NCBI RefSeq assembly: GCF_027947595.1
Contig: NZ_CP116257.1
Location: forward strand, 4,154,001 to 4,218,000
DNA: 64,000 nucleotides
Direction of reading: 5' to 3'
Source: Streptomyces lienomycini
GTDB taxonomy: Bacteria > Actinomycetota > Actinomycetes > Streptomycetales > Streptomycetaceae
Shown here piece by piece: positions 32,924 to 42,120 of this stretch. The translations under genes were made by a program, and so were the position numbers. Each line of letters begins with the position of its first letter. Within the stretch, counting starts at the first letter, position 1. Under the pieces are notes generated by a model, which was given only the letters and a program-made list of their open reading frames with translations, had not been told where the DNA came from and did no database searches.

Positions 32924-33886
32924 GGCTAACCCCGCAGAACGGGATGTCTCACCCAAGGCTGACAGAGAGGGGGCGGGCTGTTCATGCAGGGGGCACAGTT
33001 GGTGAGCCCCGGTCCACGCGGGACGGCCCTCGCCCTGGACAACGCCGTGGCCTCGACGCTCGACTTCTCCGACGGATTCACCGCGAACGGGACGACACGC
33101 CTGCGGGGCGCCCGGATCTCGGACAACGTGACCTTTGCGGGAGCTGTCCTGAACGGCCCGCCCGACGGCACCAGTCCGTCTTTGGCCGCGCCTCTGATGC
33201 AGGCCGTCGACTTCGACTTCACCCTCGCCCAGCCTCCGTCCGGCAGCGTGGACCTGCGAGGCGCACAGGTGTCCAACCTCCATGACGGCGACCACGTCTG
33301 GCCGGACGTGGTGGAGCTGGACGGCTTCGTCTACGGCTCCATCAAGGTGTCCAAGGACGGAGAGCGCCGGGAGGCAGTAGGGCGGCGGGACTCCGTCGCA
33401 GGACGGGTGGCGTGGGTACGACGCAGCCCCGGCTACAACCCGCAGCCCTACGAGCAGTTGGCGAGCTGGTACCGAAGGGCCGGCCACAACGACGACGCCC
33501 GCCGCGTTCTGCTGGCCAAACAGCGCCATCGGCGTCGAACCCTGCCGTGGGTCGCGCGCATGTGGGGGAACCTGCTCGATGCGACCGTCGGCTACGGCTA
33601 CCGCCCCTGGCTGGCCGGCGTCTGGCTCCTCGCACTGACCTTGCTGGGCACGCTGTCCTTCGGCGCTCACTCCCCCAGTCCGGTCAAACAAGGCGAGGGC
33701 GCCCCGTTCCAGCCGCTCGTCTACACACTCGACCTCCTGATCCCCATCGGCGGTCTGGGCCAGCGCACGGCCTGGTACTGGCCGAACGACGGCCTCCAGT
33801 GGCTGGCATACCTGCTGATCGCCTTCGGCTGGATGTTGACGACCGCCGTCATCGCGGGCGTCACCCGCGCCCTGCAGAAGAACTGA
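32924..33886 (+). pseudogene. Membrane protein with pentapeptide-like repeats, 3' part, split by an IS
   Basis: 3' half of the gene begun at 29917. It continues the repeat region (MQGAQLVSPGPRGTALALDN, LRGARISDNVTFAGAVLNG) and then has a cytoplasmic-looking block (GYNPQPYEQLASWYRRAGHN then DDARRVLLAKQRHRR) and about four C-terminal membrane helices (PWLAGVWLLALTLLGTLSFG; LQWLAYLLIAFGWMLTTAVI). ATG 32984 could start a separate truncated protein. The first codons after the IS do not continue the upstream reading frame. Confidence 0.75.
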
Positions 33887-33952
33887 CTTCCGCTCCGCAC
33901 CGCAGCGGGCGACAGTGGAAGCCTGGTACCGGTCGGTGCTACGGGCCGGTGC

Positions 33953-34100
33953 TCAGCGAGGCCCAAGTCCCGTTCGGCCATCGAGGAGTTCACGGGTGGT
34001 GTCCAGGTGGCCGGCGTGCCGTGCGGTCTCTTCAACGACATGCAGGATGATCCCGCGCAGGTCACCGAGTTCGTCGCCCAGGGGTTCGGCGTGACGACCC
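33953..34100 (-). pseudogene. C-terminal fragment of a DinB/DUF664-like protein
   Basis: Minus strand: LGDELGDLRGIILHVVEETA, RHAGHLDTTRELLDGRTGLG, ending PR. This is the C-terminal block of DUF664 (DinB-superfamily) proteins with its conserved H-x-x-E-E-T-x-R-H-x-G-H. The N-terminus is missing or too decayed, and DNA further upstream joins the Tn3 fragment. No function. Confidence 0.68.
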
Positions 34101-34228
34101 CGTGGGCGTGCCGGCAACGGGGTGGTCCGAACGGCGGCACTGGTCGCCGTGGAAGGCGAAGACCACCTCCGGCGCTCGTGGTGTGGTCAGCGGGACATGG
34201 TCGTCGGGCCACGGCAACGGCTCGGCCG

Positions 34229-34460
34229 CTACAGATGGCGGCCCAGGAAGTTGATGTGCCGGTCCTTGAGCGGGGAGAGGCGTGCGACGTCCTCGTCCTT
34301 GCTTCGTGGCCCTCGGTGCGGAGCCGGGCCACGGCGGCGTCCGGGTAGCAGGTGTTCCACAGCACCACCGCGTTGAGGACCAGCCCCAGGGCGGCAAGCT
34401 GGTCTCCCGGCCCTCGCGGTACGCCTGGCGGATCTGGCCCCGGCCCCCGTGGCAGGTCGG
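34229..34460 (-). pseudogene. Tn3-family transposase C-terminal fragment
   Basis: Three frame segments on the minus strand add up to a Tn3 TnpA end: GQIRQAYREGRE, then DQLAALGLVLNAVVLWNTCY and PDAAVARLRTEGHE, then KDEDVARLSPLKDRHINFLG ending RHL and a stop at 34229. Two frameshifts separate them. The catalytic core is absent. The N-terminal region of a Tn3 transposase is at 43268, in opposite orientation. Confidence 0.75.
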
Positions 34461-34573
34461 CATGACCGCCCCTCGGCTCCCGCGGTGCTCGCACTCGCCC
34501 GGAGACAGGTCGCGGGATCAGCGGCAGAGCCGCAACGTCGTCGTTCATGATCAGGGCAGCGGTGTGGGTGAAG

Positions 34574-34614
34574 GCGGGAAGTGACACCGAGGCCAGCGGG
34601 AAGTGACGCCGAGG
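34574..34614. repeat. Pair of direct repeats, likely IS21 terminal repeats
   Basis: GCGGGAAGTGACACCGAGG (34574-34592) and GCGGGAAGTGACGCCGAGG (34596-34614) differ at one base. IS21 elements carry repeated transposase-binding sites at their ends, and an IstB fragment lies 80 bp away, so this is probably the remaining IS21 terminus. Confidence 0.6.
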
Positions 34615-34691
34615 TCTTCGACAAGCATGGCCATCCGGCGCCGCGCGGACGTCAGCGGCCTGCCGACGCCGGATCCTGACCCGTCGAGTCG

Positions 34692-34890
34692 TCAGGTGGG
34701 TGGCTTGACGGGCTTGTCGGTGTGGTTCTCGGGCGGCTTGTTCGGGCTGTAGCTGGGGCTGTTCGAGATGGCTTGGTGGCTTGCGTCGATCAGTCGGTCC
34801 AGAAGCGACTCGGCGATCACGGGGTCGGGGAAGAGGAGATACCAGTCGCTGGGCCCCCGGTTGCTGGTGACGATCAGAGACGGGGGATGA
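34692..34890 (-). pseudogene. IstB (IS21 helper ATPase) C-terminal fragment
   Basis: Minus-strand translation SLIVTSNRGPSDWYLLFPDP then VIAESLLDRLIDASHQAISN matches the last part of IstB-like ATPases (TIVTSNR-x-P-x-x-W ... DRL). The Walker motifs are absent. The frame begins outside the homologous part, near the IS5 at 34993, so the rest was removed before or by that insertion. A proline-rich tail ends at 34692. Confidence 0.72.
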
Positions 34891-34992
34891 CCGAGATACG
34901 CGTTCGGATGACGAAAGTCCGATAGGCCGACCCGGACGCGGAACGACTCCAAGACCGACGCACGCGCCTCGCCACGCGCCCCCGGCGGCCTA

Positions 34993-35884
34993 GGTTCTGT
35001 CGTCAAATGTCACGCCCACATCAGGAGTGATGCGAGGGTGACGGCTGCCTCGTAGGACTCGGCGGTCTTGTCGTAGCGGGTGGCTATGCCGCGCCACTGC
35101 TTCAGGCGGTTGAAGCAGCGTTCGACGACGTTGCGGTGCTTGTAGGTCTCGCGGTCGAAGGCCGGCGGGCGGCCTCCGCGGCGGCCTCGCCGGGTCCGGT
35201 TGCGGGCCTGGTCGGCCCGCTCGGGAATCGTGTGGGCGATGCTCCGCCGGCGGAGCCAGGCGCGGATCGCTTTCGAGCTGTAGCCCTTGTCGCCCAGGAC
35301 GTGATCGGGCCGGACGCGGGGCCGTCCCGGTCCGATCCGGGGCACCCGGATCGTATCCATCACGGCGGTGAACCGGGTGCAGTCGTTGGTGTTGCCGCCC
35401 GTGACAACGAAGCCGAGCGGACGGCCCCGCCCGTCGCAGGCCAGATGGATCTTGCTGGTCAGACCGCCTCTGGACCGGCCGAGGGCCGGGTCGCGGAGCC
35501 CCCTTTTCTGGCCCCGGCCGCGTGCTGATGGGCGCGGACGACCGTGGAGTCGACCGACACCAGCCACTCGATGTCGCCTGCCGCGTCCGCCTTCGCCTGC
35601 GCGGCCCGCAGCATCCGGTCGAACGTGCCGTCCGCCGCCCACCTGCGAAAACGGGTGTGGAGCGTGGCCCACGGCCCGTAACGCTCGGGCACGTCCCGCC
35701 AGGCCGTCCCGGTCCGGAACTTCCACACGATTCCGTTCAGGACCCGGCGGTCATCCAGCCGCTTGCGTCCCCGCAACGACTCGGGCAGCAGCGGCCGGAC
35801 GAACTCCCACTCGGCATCCGACAGTTCATGGCGACGTATCACGCCACCATGATCCACCACCCAAGATCATTTGAAGACACCGCC
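34993..35884 (-). mobile_element. IS5-family element, second copy type
   Basis: An 892-bp element with imperfect ends: GGTTCTGTCGTCAAATG at 34993 and, inverted, GGCGGTGTCTTCAAATG from 35884, sharing TGTC-TCAAATG. It is flanked by TA on both sides (34991-34992, 35885-35886). It differs from the nested IS5 at 32008 in ends and protein, so it is a separate IS type. Its right end cuts an epimerase-like gene. Confidence 0.85.
35010..35860 (-). CDS. IS5-family transposase made by -1 frameshift
   Basis: The first frame (35860 down) has the N-terminal domain MVDHGGVIRRHELSDAEWEF, GTAWRDVPERYGPWATLHTR and the first D in VSVDSTVVRAHQH. At an AAAA run (minus strand AGA AAA GGG, 35504-35507) a -1 slip on AAA leads to the second frame, KRGLRDPALGRSRGGLTSKI, with the second D in LGDKGYSSKAI and E in NVVERCFNRLKQWRGIATRY. 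The heptamer is not the full canonical form, but frame positions fit -1. The stop at 35010 is 17 bp from the IS end; probably active. Confidence 0.85.
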
Positions 35885-36106
35885 TAGCAGGGAAGCCGCC
35901 CGTAGCGCCGATACGGGCACTTCGAGGGGCACGATGGTTGTCGCGTTCCTCGAAGCGCCCGGCGTGTGTCCGTTCGCGGCGCCGGCCTCCCGCAGCGCTC
36001 TGGCGGAGGCATCCGAGCGGGCCAGGCCGATGACCTCATGCCACGCTGCGCGGAGTTTCGGGACGCGGCCGGAGCCGATGTTGCCGCTCGCACCGGTGAC
36101 GAACAC
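35885..36106 (-). pseudogene. N-terminal fragment of an NAD-dependent epimerase/SDR
   Basis: Starts [20 protein letters not shown], then [20 protein letters not shown], the Rossmann start of an extended-SDR epimerase/NmrA-like protein. After about 45 residues homology is lost and the frame ends in the IS5 at 35884. Most of the protein is gone; no function is expected. Confidence 0.72.
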
Positions 36107-36142
36107 ACGCGTGGATCGTTTCCTCTCTTCCCGGCGCCGGCG

Positions 36143-36886
36143 TCAGAGTTGGGAGCCGCCGCCGTCCACGGCCAATTCGGCGCCGGTGGTGTAGGTGGCG
36201 TCGAAGGCGAGGAACACCACCGTCCTGGCGACTTCGACGGGGGTGCCCATGCGCAGCATGGGGTTGTCGGCCGCCATCTGTGTCTTGGTCTGTTCGGCCG
36301 CCTCCCGGGGCATCGACTTCTCCAGGATCCCGGAGTCGATCGGGCCGGGGCTGACCGCGTTGACGCGGATCTTGCGCGGGAGCAGCTCACGGGCCAGGCT
36401 GCGGGTCATCGAGCGCAGCGCCGCCTTGCCGGCCGCGTACGCGCTGAGCATCGGAAGTCCCAGCACGTTCGCCACGGAGGTGGTGAGCACGACGCCGCTG
36501 CCTTCCGCCATCAGCGGAGCGAGCTTCTGCACCGTGAAGTAGGGGCCCTTGGCGTTGATGGTCAGCAGTTGGTCGAAGAGTTCTTCGCTGGTCGCCTCGA
36601 ACGGTGCGAAGCCGTTGACGCCCGCGTTGGCGAACAGCGCGTCGACCGTGCCGAACTCGGACTTCACCCGGTCGGCCAGCGCGTCGATGTCGGGCAGCGA
36701 CGCGGCGTCGCTGCGGACCGCGATCGCCCTGTCGCCGAGCCGGTCCCGTGCGGAGTCCAGGGCGGTCTGGTTACGCCCGGTGATCAGCACCCGTGCGCCT
36801 TCGTCCACGAGCATCTGCGCGGTGGCCAGTCCGAAACCACTGCTGCCTCCGGTGATCACCACATGCTTACCTTCGTGCTTGCCCAT
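36143..36886 (-). CDS. Classical short-chain dehydrogenase/reductase
   Basis: A 247-residue SDR: HVVITGGSSGFGLATAQMLV (coenzyme motif, with TGR after strand two, favouring NADP), NANAG-type ALFANAGVNGF, catalytic serine in VVLTTSVANVL, and Y-x-x-x-K in LSAYAAGKAALRS. C-terminus GAELAVDGGGSQL is typical. ATG 36886 is behind GGAG; an upstream GTG at 36895 is less likely. It faces a LysR gene with a perfect palindrome between, suggesting control by that LysR. Confidence 0.9.
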   Translation of the reverse strand: MGKHEGKHVVITGGSSGFGLATAQMLVDEGARVLITGRNQTALDSARDRLGDRAIAVRSDAASLPDIDALADRVKSEFGTVDALFANAGVNGFAPFEATSEELFDQLLTINAKGPYFTVQKLAPLMAEGSGVVLTTSVANVLGLPMLSAYAAGKAALRSMTRSLARELLPRKIRVNAVSPGPIDSGILEKSMPREAAEQTKTQMAADNPMLRMGTPVEVARTVVFLAFDATYTTGAELAVDGGGSQL

Positions 36887-37009
36887 TTCGGACACACTCC
36901 ATCTGTGAGAACGGCTATGGGTATTCGTCCGAGCGGTTGACCCCAGCTGGACAACATCGAGTCAACAGCCGTCCGAACCAGGCGTCCAAGACCTGTTGTG
37001 CACCTCGTC

Positions 37010-37024
37010 ATGCAGAAACTGCAT
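37010..37024. promoter_or_regulatory. LysR-type palindrome
   Basis: ATGCAGAAACTGCAT is a perfect dyad (ATGCAG-AAA-CTGCAT) 17 bp before the lysR start and about 125 bp from the SDR start. It contains the T-N11-A form of LysR sites. Likely autoregulatory and shared with the divergent SDR promoter. Confidence 0.68.
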
Positions 37025-37041
37025 AACGGTAGGCTGCTGAT

Positions 37042-37968
37042 ATGTCCGACCAAGCCTCGCCCTCCACGGCACCCCTCCCTGGCCCTGACCTGGATCTGAG
37101 ACTGGTGCGGTACTTTGCGGTCGTCGCCGAGCACCTGAACTTCGCCCGTGCCGCCGCGGCGCTGCACGTCGCCCAGCCCTCCCTGAGCCGTCAGATCCAG
37201 CGGCTGGAGGACACCCTCGGCGTGCGCCTGCTGGAGCGCACCCATCAGGGCAGTCGCCTCACCGCGGCCGGCGCGGCCTTCCTCCCGCAGGCACAGACGC
37301 TCCTGCACACGGCTCACCAGGCGGTGCTCACCGTGCGCGCTGCCGCGCCGCCGCGCACGGTGACCATCGGATATGTCGAGGACCTCGTCATCACCCCCGC
37401 GGTACGGGACCTGCGCCGCCGTCGCCCCGATGCCCACGTCCGCACCCGTCACCTGGACTGGGACGAGGCCCGCGCCCTGCCCGAGGGCCGGGTCGACGCG
37501 CTCGTCGTCCGCACGCCGCTCCCGATCCCGAGCGACGGTCTGGACGTGACCGTCCTCTACGACGAACCACGGGCACTCCTCGTGCCCGCGTTCCACCGCC
37601 TCGCCGGCGAGGAGTCGGTCACCCCGGAGGACTTCACCGACGAACCCCTCGTGGCCTGTGCTGGTATGGCCGCGCTGTGGACCGGGTTCTGGCGGCTCGA
37701 CCCCCGTCCGGACGGCAGCCCTGCGCCAGTCGGTCCCATGCTCGTCGACACCTTCGAGGACAAGCTCGAAGTCGTCGCCGACGGCCGGGCCATCGCACTC
37801 GTGCCGGCCGACGACCGACGCTGCTCCCTGCGCGACGACCTCGTCACCATCCCCGTCGAGGGAGTCGAACCCTGCCAAGTGGCGCTCGCCACTCGCTTCG
37901 CGGACGCCAACCCGCTCGTCGCCCACTTCCGTGAATCCGCGAAGAACCTCCTCGTCCGCGAAGCCTGA
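37042..37968 (+). CDS. LysR-family transcriptional regulator
   Basis: A 308-residue regulator. The HTH is LRLVRYFAVVAEHLNFARAA then AALHVAQPSLSRQIQRLEDT, followed by the linker helix and an effector-binding domain (VTIGYVEDLVITPAVRDLRR to residue 300). Probably controls the divergent SDR gene in response to a small molecule. The 1,065-bp gap to the next intact gene at 39034 contains only a degraded integrase-like stretch. Confidence 0.9.
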   Translation: MSDQASPSTAPLPGPDLDLRLVRYFAVVAEHLNFARAAAALHVAQPSLSRQIQRLEDTLGVRLLERTHQGSRLTAAGAAFLPQAQTLLHTAHQAVLTVRAAAPPRTVTIGYVEDLVITPAVRDLRRRRPDAHVRTRHLDWDEARALPEGRVDALVVRTPLPIPSDGLDVTVLYDEPRALLVPAFHRLAGEESVTPEDFTDEPLVACAGMAALWTGFWRLDPRPDGSPAPVGPMLVDTFEDKLEVVADGRAIALVPADDRRCSLRDDLVTIPVEGVEPCQVALATRFADANPLVAHFRESAKNLLVREA

Positions 37969-38299
37969 CGTGCCGGGTCCAGAAGGACATGGCGAGAGCC
38001 TCTGTGGCGTCCGAAGACGGACCGGCGGTGTACTGCCATCAACACCCGTCACCCAGTCGGCCATAAGCGGTCAGCCGACCGTGGACGGCGCTTCGGTTCG
38101 GCCGCGGGTGGCGGCGTGGCGGCAGGCCGGCGCCTGACCGCCCACTCATGGCAAAAGCGGCACCCGGGGCCATATGGGAGAGAGAAGACCGCCTCCCCCT
38201 CACCGCCCAGGAGCTCGTCCAGCCCGAACGCGCGGACTCCTGGCTCGCCGCCGCCGCACACGCCGGCAGCACCCGCTGCCGCAACACCCTCACCGGACC

Positions 38300-38794
38300 G
38301 ACGCCACCGCGGCCCACGACTCCCAGCGCGCCCGCATCCAGACGTACAACAGCTTCGTCGACCACCTCGGCCTGCCCGCACTGCAGCGCTCCTACCCACC
38401 GTCCGGACCGCCGCAGTCGCCCGCCCTCGTCGCAACCACCGGCCGCACCGTGCCGCAACTCCACAAGCTCGACGTCACCGACGTCGACCTGGACCGCAGG
38501 TCCGTCCCCGTCGTGACCGTTGCCGACTTCGACCACCCACTCGACAAGCACACCGTGGACATCCTGCGGCGCCGGCTCGACGTCCGCGCAGGCATCACCA
38601 CGGCACTGGAAGGCAGCGACCCCGGCTACCTGTGGAACCCGACGCAGCCCGGCCGTGACCACGCCGGCGTCCCCCCGCCCAAGCCCGGCCCGACCCGGGC
38701 CGCCGTGCGCACCCTGCACTCCGCACGCCGCAACCTCGTCCTCCGGGTCGTCCGCTCCCCCCTGCGCCCATACGCCCTCCTCCCCCGCCCATGA
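38300..38794 (+). pseudogene. Degraded integrase (tyrosine-recombinase)-like sequence
   Basis: A plus-strand frame reads FDHPLDKHTVDILRRRLDVR then AGITTALEGSDPGYLWNPTQ and RAAVRTLHSARRNLVLRVVR, which has the flavour of the C-terminal half of Streptomyces integrase-like proteins (VPLDxHTxxxLRxW, LWxPTxPGR). No R-H-R-Y active-site set can be identified, and the N-terminal part is in other frames. Low confidence; it may be an unrelated broken gene. Confidence 0.3.
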
Positions 38795-39033
38795 GGGAGC
38801 TGTTCACCGACTCCCGTCAGTCGCAGACCAGCAGGCCGACCGCAAGCCGAACCGGAGCAATGGTCAATTCGTGTGGATCACCGTGGGGAGCCTGAGCGGC
38901 CCGCAGCCATTGATCGAAGACTGCGGATGACAACGGATCGCCGGTAGCGCTCTCCCGGGCGGCGCCCGTGTCGGAGCTCTTCCTGGGGCGGCCACGAGGC
39001 CCGTTGTCAGAGGCGATTGGCAAGATTGCGGTC

Positions 39034-40059
39034 ATGAAGGTCACTCCTGTCACTCCGCCACGGCCGATCGACGTCGCCGCGGTCTTTCCTCAACTGGTCC
39101 CGCTGGCCCGCACGGCGACCCGCCTGCACCCCCGCCCTGGGGCGCCGACGTGGCATGACAGCTCGATCGGCGGGCCTCTGCTGTGGCCCGCTGAGGAGCC
39201 GTGGCCGCATTGCGAGGAACCGCATGTGGTGGACGGCATCAACCCAGCCCAGTCCCCGGCGGATCTGCGGCTGGAACGACGGATCTTCGCCGCCTCGCAC
39301 GGCCGGGACATGACTCCGGAGGAACGGGAGACTCTCGAGCGGATCCGGCCCCCTCGGACGTACCCGGTGAGACTGGCAGTCCAGTCGTACGACGGCCCCA
39401 TAGCGATGCTGCCCGTCGCGCAGCTGTACGTACGGGATGTGCCCGACCTGAGCCCGCCGGAGGGCAAGGACCTGCTGCAGGTTCTGTGGTGCCCCTTCGA
39501 TCACCCGATCATGCCCAGGACCCTGCTCTTCTGGCGTTCGGCAGCCGCCGTCACCGACATCCTCGACACGCCCCCCGAGCCGCCCGCAGTGCAGTTCAAC
39601 GGCTATCTACCGGAACCGTGCGTGCTCGAACCGGAGCAGATCACCGAGTACCCCGACCATCTGGAGCTGAGCGAAGAACTGCGGGAGCAGCTCAAGCAAT
39701 GGAGTGTGCCGCAGGCAGCAGAGGAAGACATGGACCCGGACACGTACTACGACTGTGTGCTGTCCAACGCACCCGGCTGGAAGGTCGGCGGCTGGCCCGC
39801 TTGGAACTCCACCGACCCCAGCCCGCGGCCCTGCTCCGAGTGCGGCACCGGCATGGAGGTCCTGATGACCGTCGCCACGTTCGAGGAAGGGGACGACGCC
39901 GGGAACAGCTGGTCTCCGCACCCCCACCCAGGTGCTGGACCGTACCCCGGCCACCGTGGCTACAACGCGACCGGGGTCCAGATCGGCAGCGGCTACCGGC
40001 AGCACCTGTTCGTCTGCCCGGCAGAGCCCGAGCATCCGCACATCGAGTTGATGACGTAG
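39034..40059 (+). CDS. DUF1963 family protein
   Basis: A 341-residue soluble protein. Recognisable DUF1963 pieces: SSIGGPLLWPAEEPWPHCEE (the P-x-x-G-G-x-P-x-x-P/A-x-x-x-W-P block), PVAQLYVRDVPDLSPPEGKD, LQVLWCPFDH, and the second-half GWKVGGWPAWNSTDPSPRPC. Two C-x-x-C-like pairs and a long acidic stretch are present. ATG 39034 has no clear ribosome site; upstream starts are possible. DUF1963 proteins occur near SUKH proteins and toxin-immunity loci, but no such partner is next to it. Function unknown. Confidence 0.8.
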   Translation: MKVTPVTPPRPIDVAAVFPQLVPLARTATRLHPRPGAPTWHDSSIGGPLLWPAEEPWPHCEEPHVVDGINPAQSPADLRLERRIFAASHGRDMTPEERETLERIRPPRTYPVRLAVQSYDGPIAMLPVAQLYVRDVPDLSPPEGKDLLQVLWCPFDHPIMPRTLLFWRSAAAVTDILDTPPEPPAVQFNGYLPEPCVLEPEQITEYPDHLELSEELREQLKQWSVPQAAEEDMDPDTYYDCVLSNAPGWKVGGWPAWNSTDPSPRPCSECGTGMEVLMTVATFEEGDDAGNSWSPHPHPGAGPYPGHRGYNATGVQIGSGYRQHLFVCPAEPEHPHIELMT

Positions 40060-40397
40060 CCCGTCCGCAGCGTGCAGCCGGGGCGTCACGGTGCGGGCAT
40101 ACGCTTGTCCGGCCTCGGGGAACATCGGTACAGCCCGTTGGCGCTGACATTGATCATGGGCTAGTCCGTGCACAGCGCGTAGTTGGTGTCCGGTAGCTGC
40201 TGCGCGCGTTCACTTCTGCCGGGAAGCATCTGCGGTAAGCAAGGCGGCCTGTCCTCGGTGGGTTCCGGGCGGCTGCTCACCGCCATGCCGAGTGTCCGGG
40301 AGTAGCAGTTGACAGCCATTGATCGCTGTTTAGGCCGCAACTGGCTCTCCGGGGAGCGGGGGCCTGTTTCCAGCGAACAAGAGACAAAGGTGTCGAT

Positions 40398-40575
40398 ATG
40401 ACTTCGGCATCCAAGCCCGCTCAGCCGTTCATCGCCCAGCAGCAGGCCGAGCTGCGGGAGGGCCTGCCGTTCTCCGACCCGGCAGGACTTCGAGGATGCG
40501 GCGCGCGGGCTGATCGCGCCCCGGGAGCCGAACGCCGTCACCGCTGAGAACGGGCGCGTGGTGGCCTGTTCGAGG
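40398..40575 (+). pseudogene. N-terminal remnant of an alkyl sulfatase-like metallo-hydrolase
   Basis: MTSASKPAQPFIAQQQAELR then EGLPFSDP, and after a one-base frame change DFEDAARGLIAPREPNAVTA-ENGRVV. This is the start of linear alkylsulfatase (SdsA/BDS1-type, metallo-beta-lactamase fold) proteins. The zinc-binding part is absent. The remaining 40060-40680 DNA holds no other gene I can support. Confidence 0.62.
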
Positions 40576-40680
40576 TCGTGGAGGGCATCACATGATCACC
40601 CGTGGGCGGCCCGCGGTGGATGGAGGTGATGATCTCGCCGGTGGCGCACGTCCGTGTCCGCGAAGCTGCTCGGTCGGCGC

Positions 40681-41100
40681 TTAACGCTGCCAGCCGTCTG
40701 CAGTGCGCAGTCCGTAGCCGAGCGTCCGATCCGAGGCGATGTGCAGCAGCCAGCCGAGCGCGAAGGTGAACAGCCCGACGTTGGCACCTGGTCCCTCGCC
40801 CGGCAGGAAGGGGACGACGATGAGCCCCAGAAGTGGGACGATCGGCCGGTGGACGAGGTTGTAGGCGGGCACCTTGCCGCGTGGGAGCTGCCCGGGTTCG
40901 CGCGGCCCCGACGGCCCGACGAACAGCGTCAGGTCGGGAGCTATGAAGCCCAATATGCCCAGCGGAATCGTCCCGCCGCCGTGGTTGACCATCTCGAGCA
41001 CGGTCCAGGCCAGCAGAAACACAGAGAGCAGGGCCCAGGCACCGCGGACCAGGCCCGATGCCGAACTCCGGTTAGCCTTGTTGCGCGTTGGGGATGTCAT
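40681..41100 (-). CDS. DUF4260 family membrane protein
   Basis: A 139-residue protein with about four hydrophobic segments (GAWALLSVFLLAWTVLEMV; PLLGLIVVPFLPG; VGLFTFALGWLLHIASDR). The family block PDLTLFVGPSGPREPGQLPR followed by AYNLVHRP and the end HIASDRTLGYGLRTADGWQR, with conserved histidine and aspartate, is the DUF4260 signature. Family function unknown; the conserved charged residues within a membrane core suggest an enzyme or metal-binding role. ATG 41100 has no strong ribosome site. Confidence 0.82.
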   Translation of the reverse strand: MTSPTRNKANRSSASGLVRGAWALLSVFLLAWTVLEMVNHGGGTIPLGILGFIAPDLTLFVGPSGPREPGQLPRGKVPAYNLVHRPIVPLLGLIVVPFLPGEGPGANVGLFTFALGWLLHIASDRTLGYGLRTADGWQR

Positions 41101-41197
41101 GCGTTCACTCCTTGCGAGGCGACGGGGGCGAGATCCACTTGGGGCGCGGCGCCAAATGGTTGGGAGTAGCTCTCCCGGAGTGAGTTCGTTCAGGCCG

Positions 41198-42120
41198 TCA
41201 GTCGGTATTCGCCCTGGCCGGGGTGCCGGTGGACGCGTCGACGTCTGATGTCGGCATGGTGTTACGAGGCCTGTCGTCCTTCTCCGTTCCGCCCTGGCTC
41301 TGGGGCCGCGACACGTCCTCGATGCCGGGGAGGCGGCGGGCCGATACGACGAGGTAGGCGATCGCGCCGAGGAAGACCACGACGGAGGTCCAGTCGTTCA
41401 GGCGCAGGCCGAAAAACGTGTGGGCCTCGTCGATGCGCAGGTACTCCGTCCAGAATCGGCCAGCCGTGTAGGCAGCGGCATACAGGGCGAAGGCCCGGCC
41501 GTGGCCGAGTGTGAACCGCCGGGCCGCCCAGAGGACCAGCGCGGCGACGCCGATGTCCCAGAGCGACTCGTAGAGGAAGGTGGGGTGATACGTGGCGATG
41601 TCGAGCATGCCGAACGGGCGGTGTGCGCGGTCGATCTCCAGGCCCCAAGGGAGTGTGGTGGGGCGGCCGTAGAGTTCCTGGTTGAACCAGTTGCCCCAGC
41701 GGCCGATCGCCTGGGCCACGGCGATGCCCGGGGCGATGGCGTCCGCGAAGGCGGGAAGGGGGATGCGGCGGCGACGGCAGCCGATCCACGCGCCGACCCC
41801 GCCGAGGGCGATGGCGCCCCAGATGCCGAGCCCGCCCTCCCACACGTACAGAGCCCGGATTGGCTCGCCATGGTTGCCGAAGTACGCGTCGGGCTGGTGA
41901 GCACGTGGTACAGCCGTCCGCCGACGAGGCCGAACGGCACGGCCCAGATGGTGATGTCGGCGATGACGCCCCGGTCCCCGCCCCGTGCGACCCAGCGCCG
42001 GTTGCCGAGCCAGACGGCCACGAACACGCCGAGGATGATGCAGAAGGCGTACGCCCTCAACGGCACCGGGCCCAGGTGCAGTACCCCGGTTGGTGGGCTG
42101 GGAAGGTAGGCGAGATCCAT
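41198..42120 (-). pseudogene. lgt: Prolipoprotein diacylglyceryl transferase, with a frameshift
   Basis: Lgt transfers diacylglycerol from phosphatidylglycerol to the lipobox cysteine of prolipoproteins at the membrane. ATG 42120 (behind GGAG) opens MDLAYLPSPPTGVLHLGPVP, RAYAFCIILGVFVAVWLGNR and GLVGGRLYHVLTSP. At about 41890 the frame is lost by one missing base; the next frame continues DAYFGNHGEPIRALYVWEGG, AQAIGRWGNWFNQELYGRPT and RIDEAHTFFGLRLNDWTSVV to the stop at 41198. All active-site regions are there apart from the shift. The gene needs the missing base to make a full enzyme; a sequencing error or a true mutation are both possible. Streptomyces often have more than one lgt, so loss may be tolerated. 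Confidence 0.85.

Noticed and set aside
38300..38794. A functional phage or plasmid integrase
   Set aside because: No R-H-R-Y active-site set and no att-like repeats or tRNA gene nearby; only a vague similarity remains.
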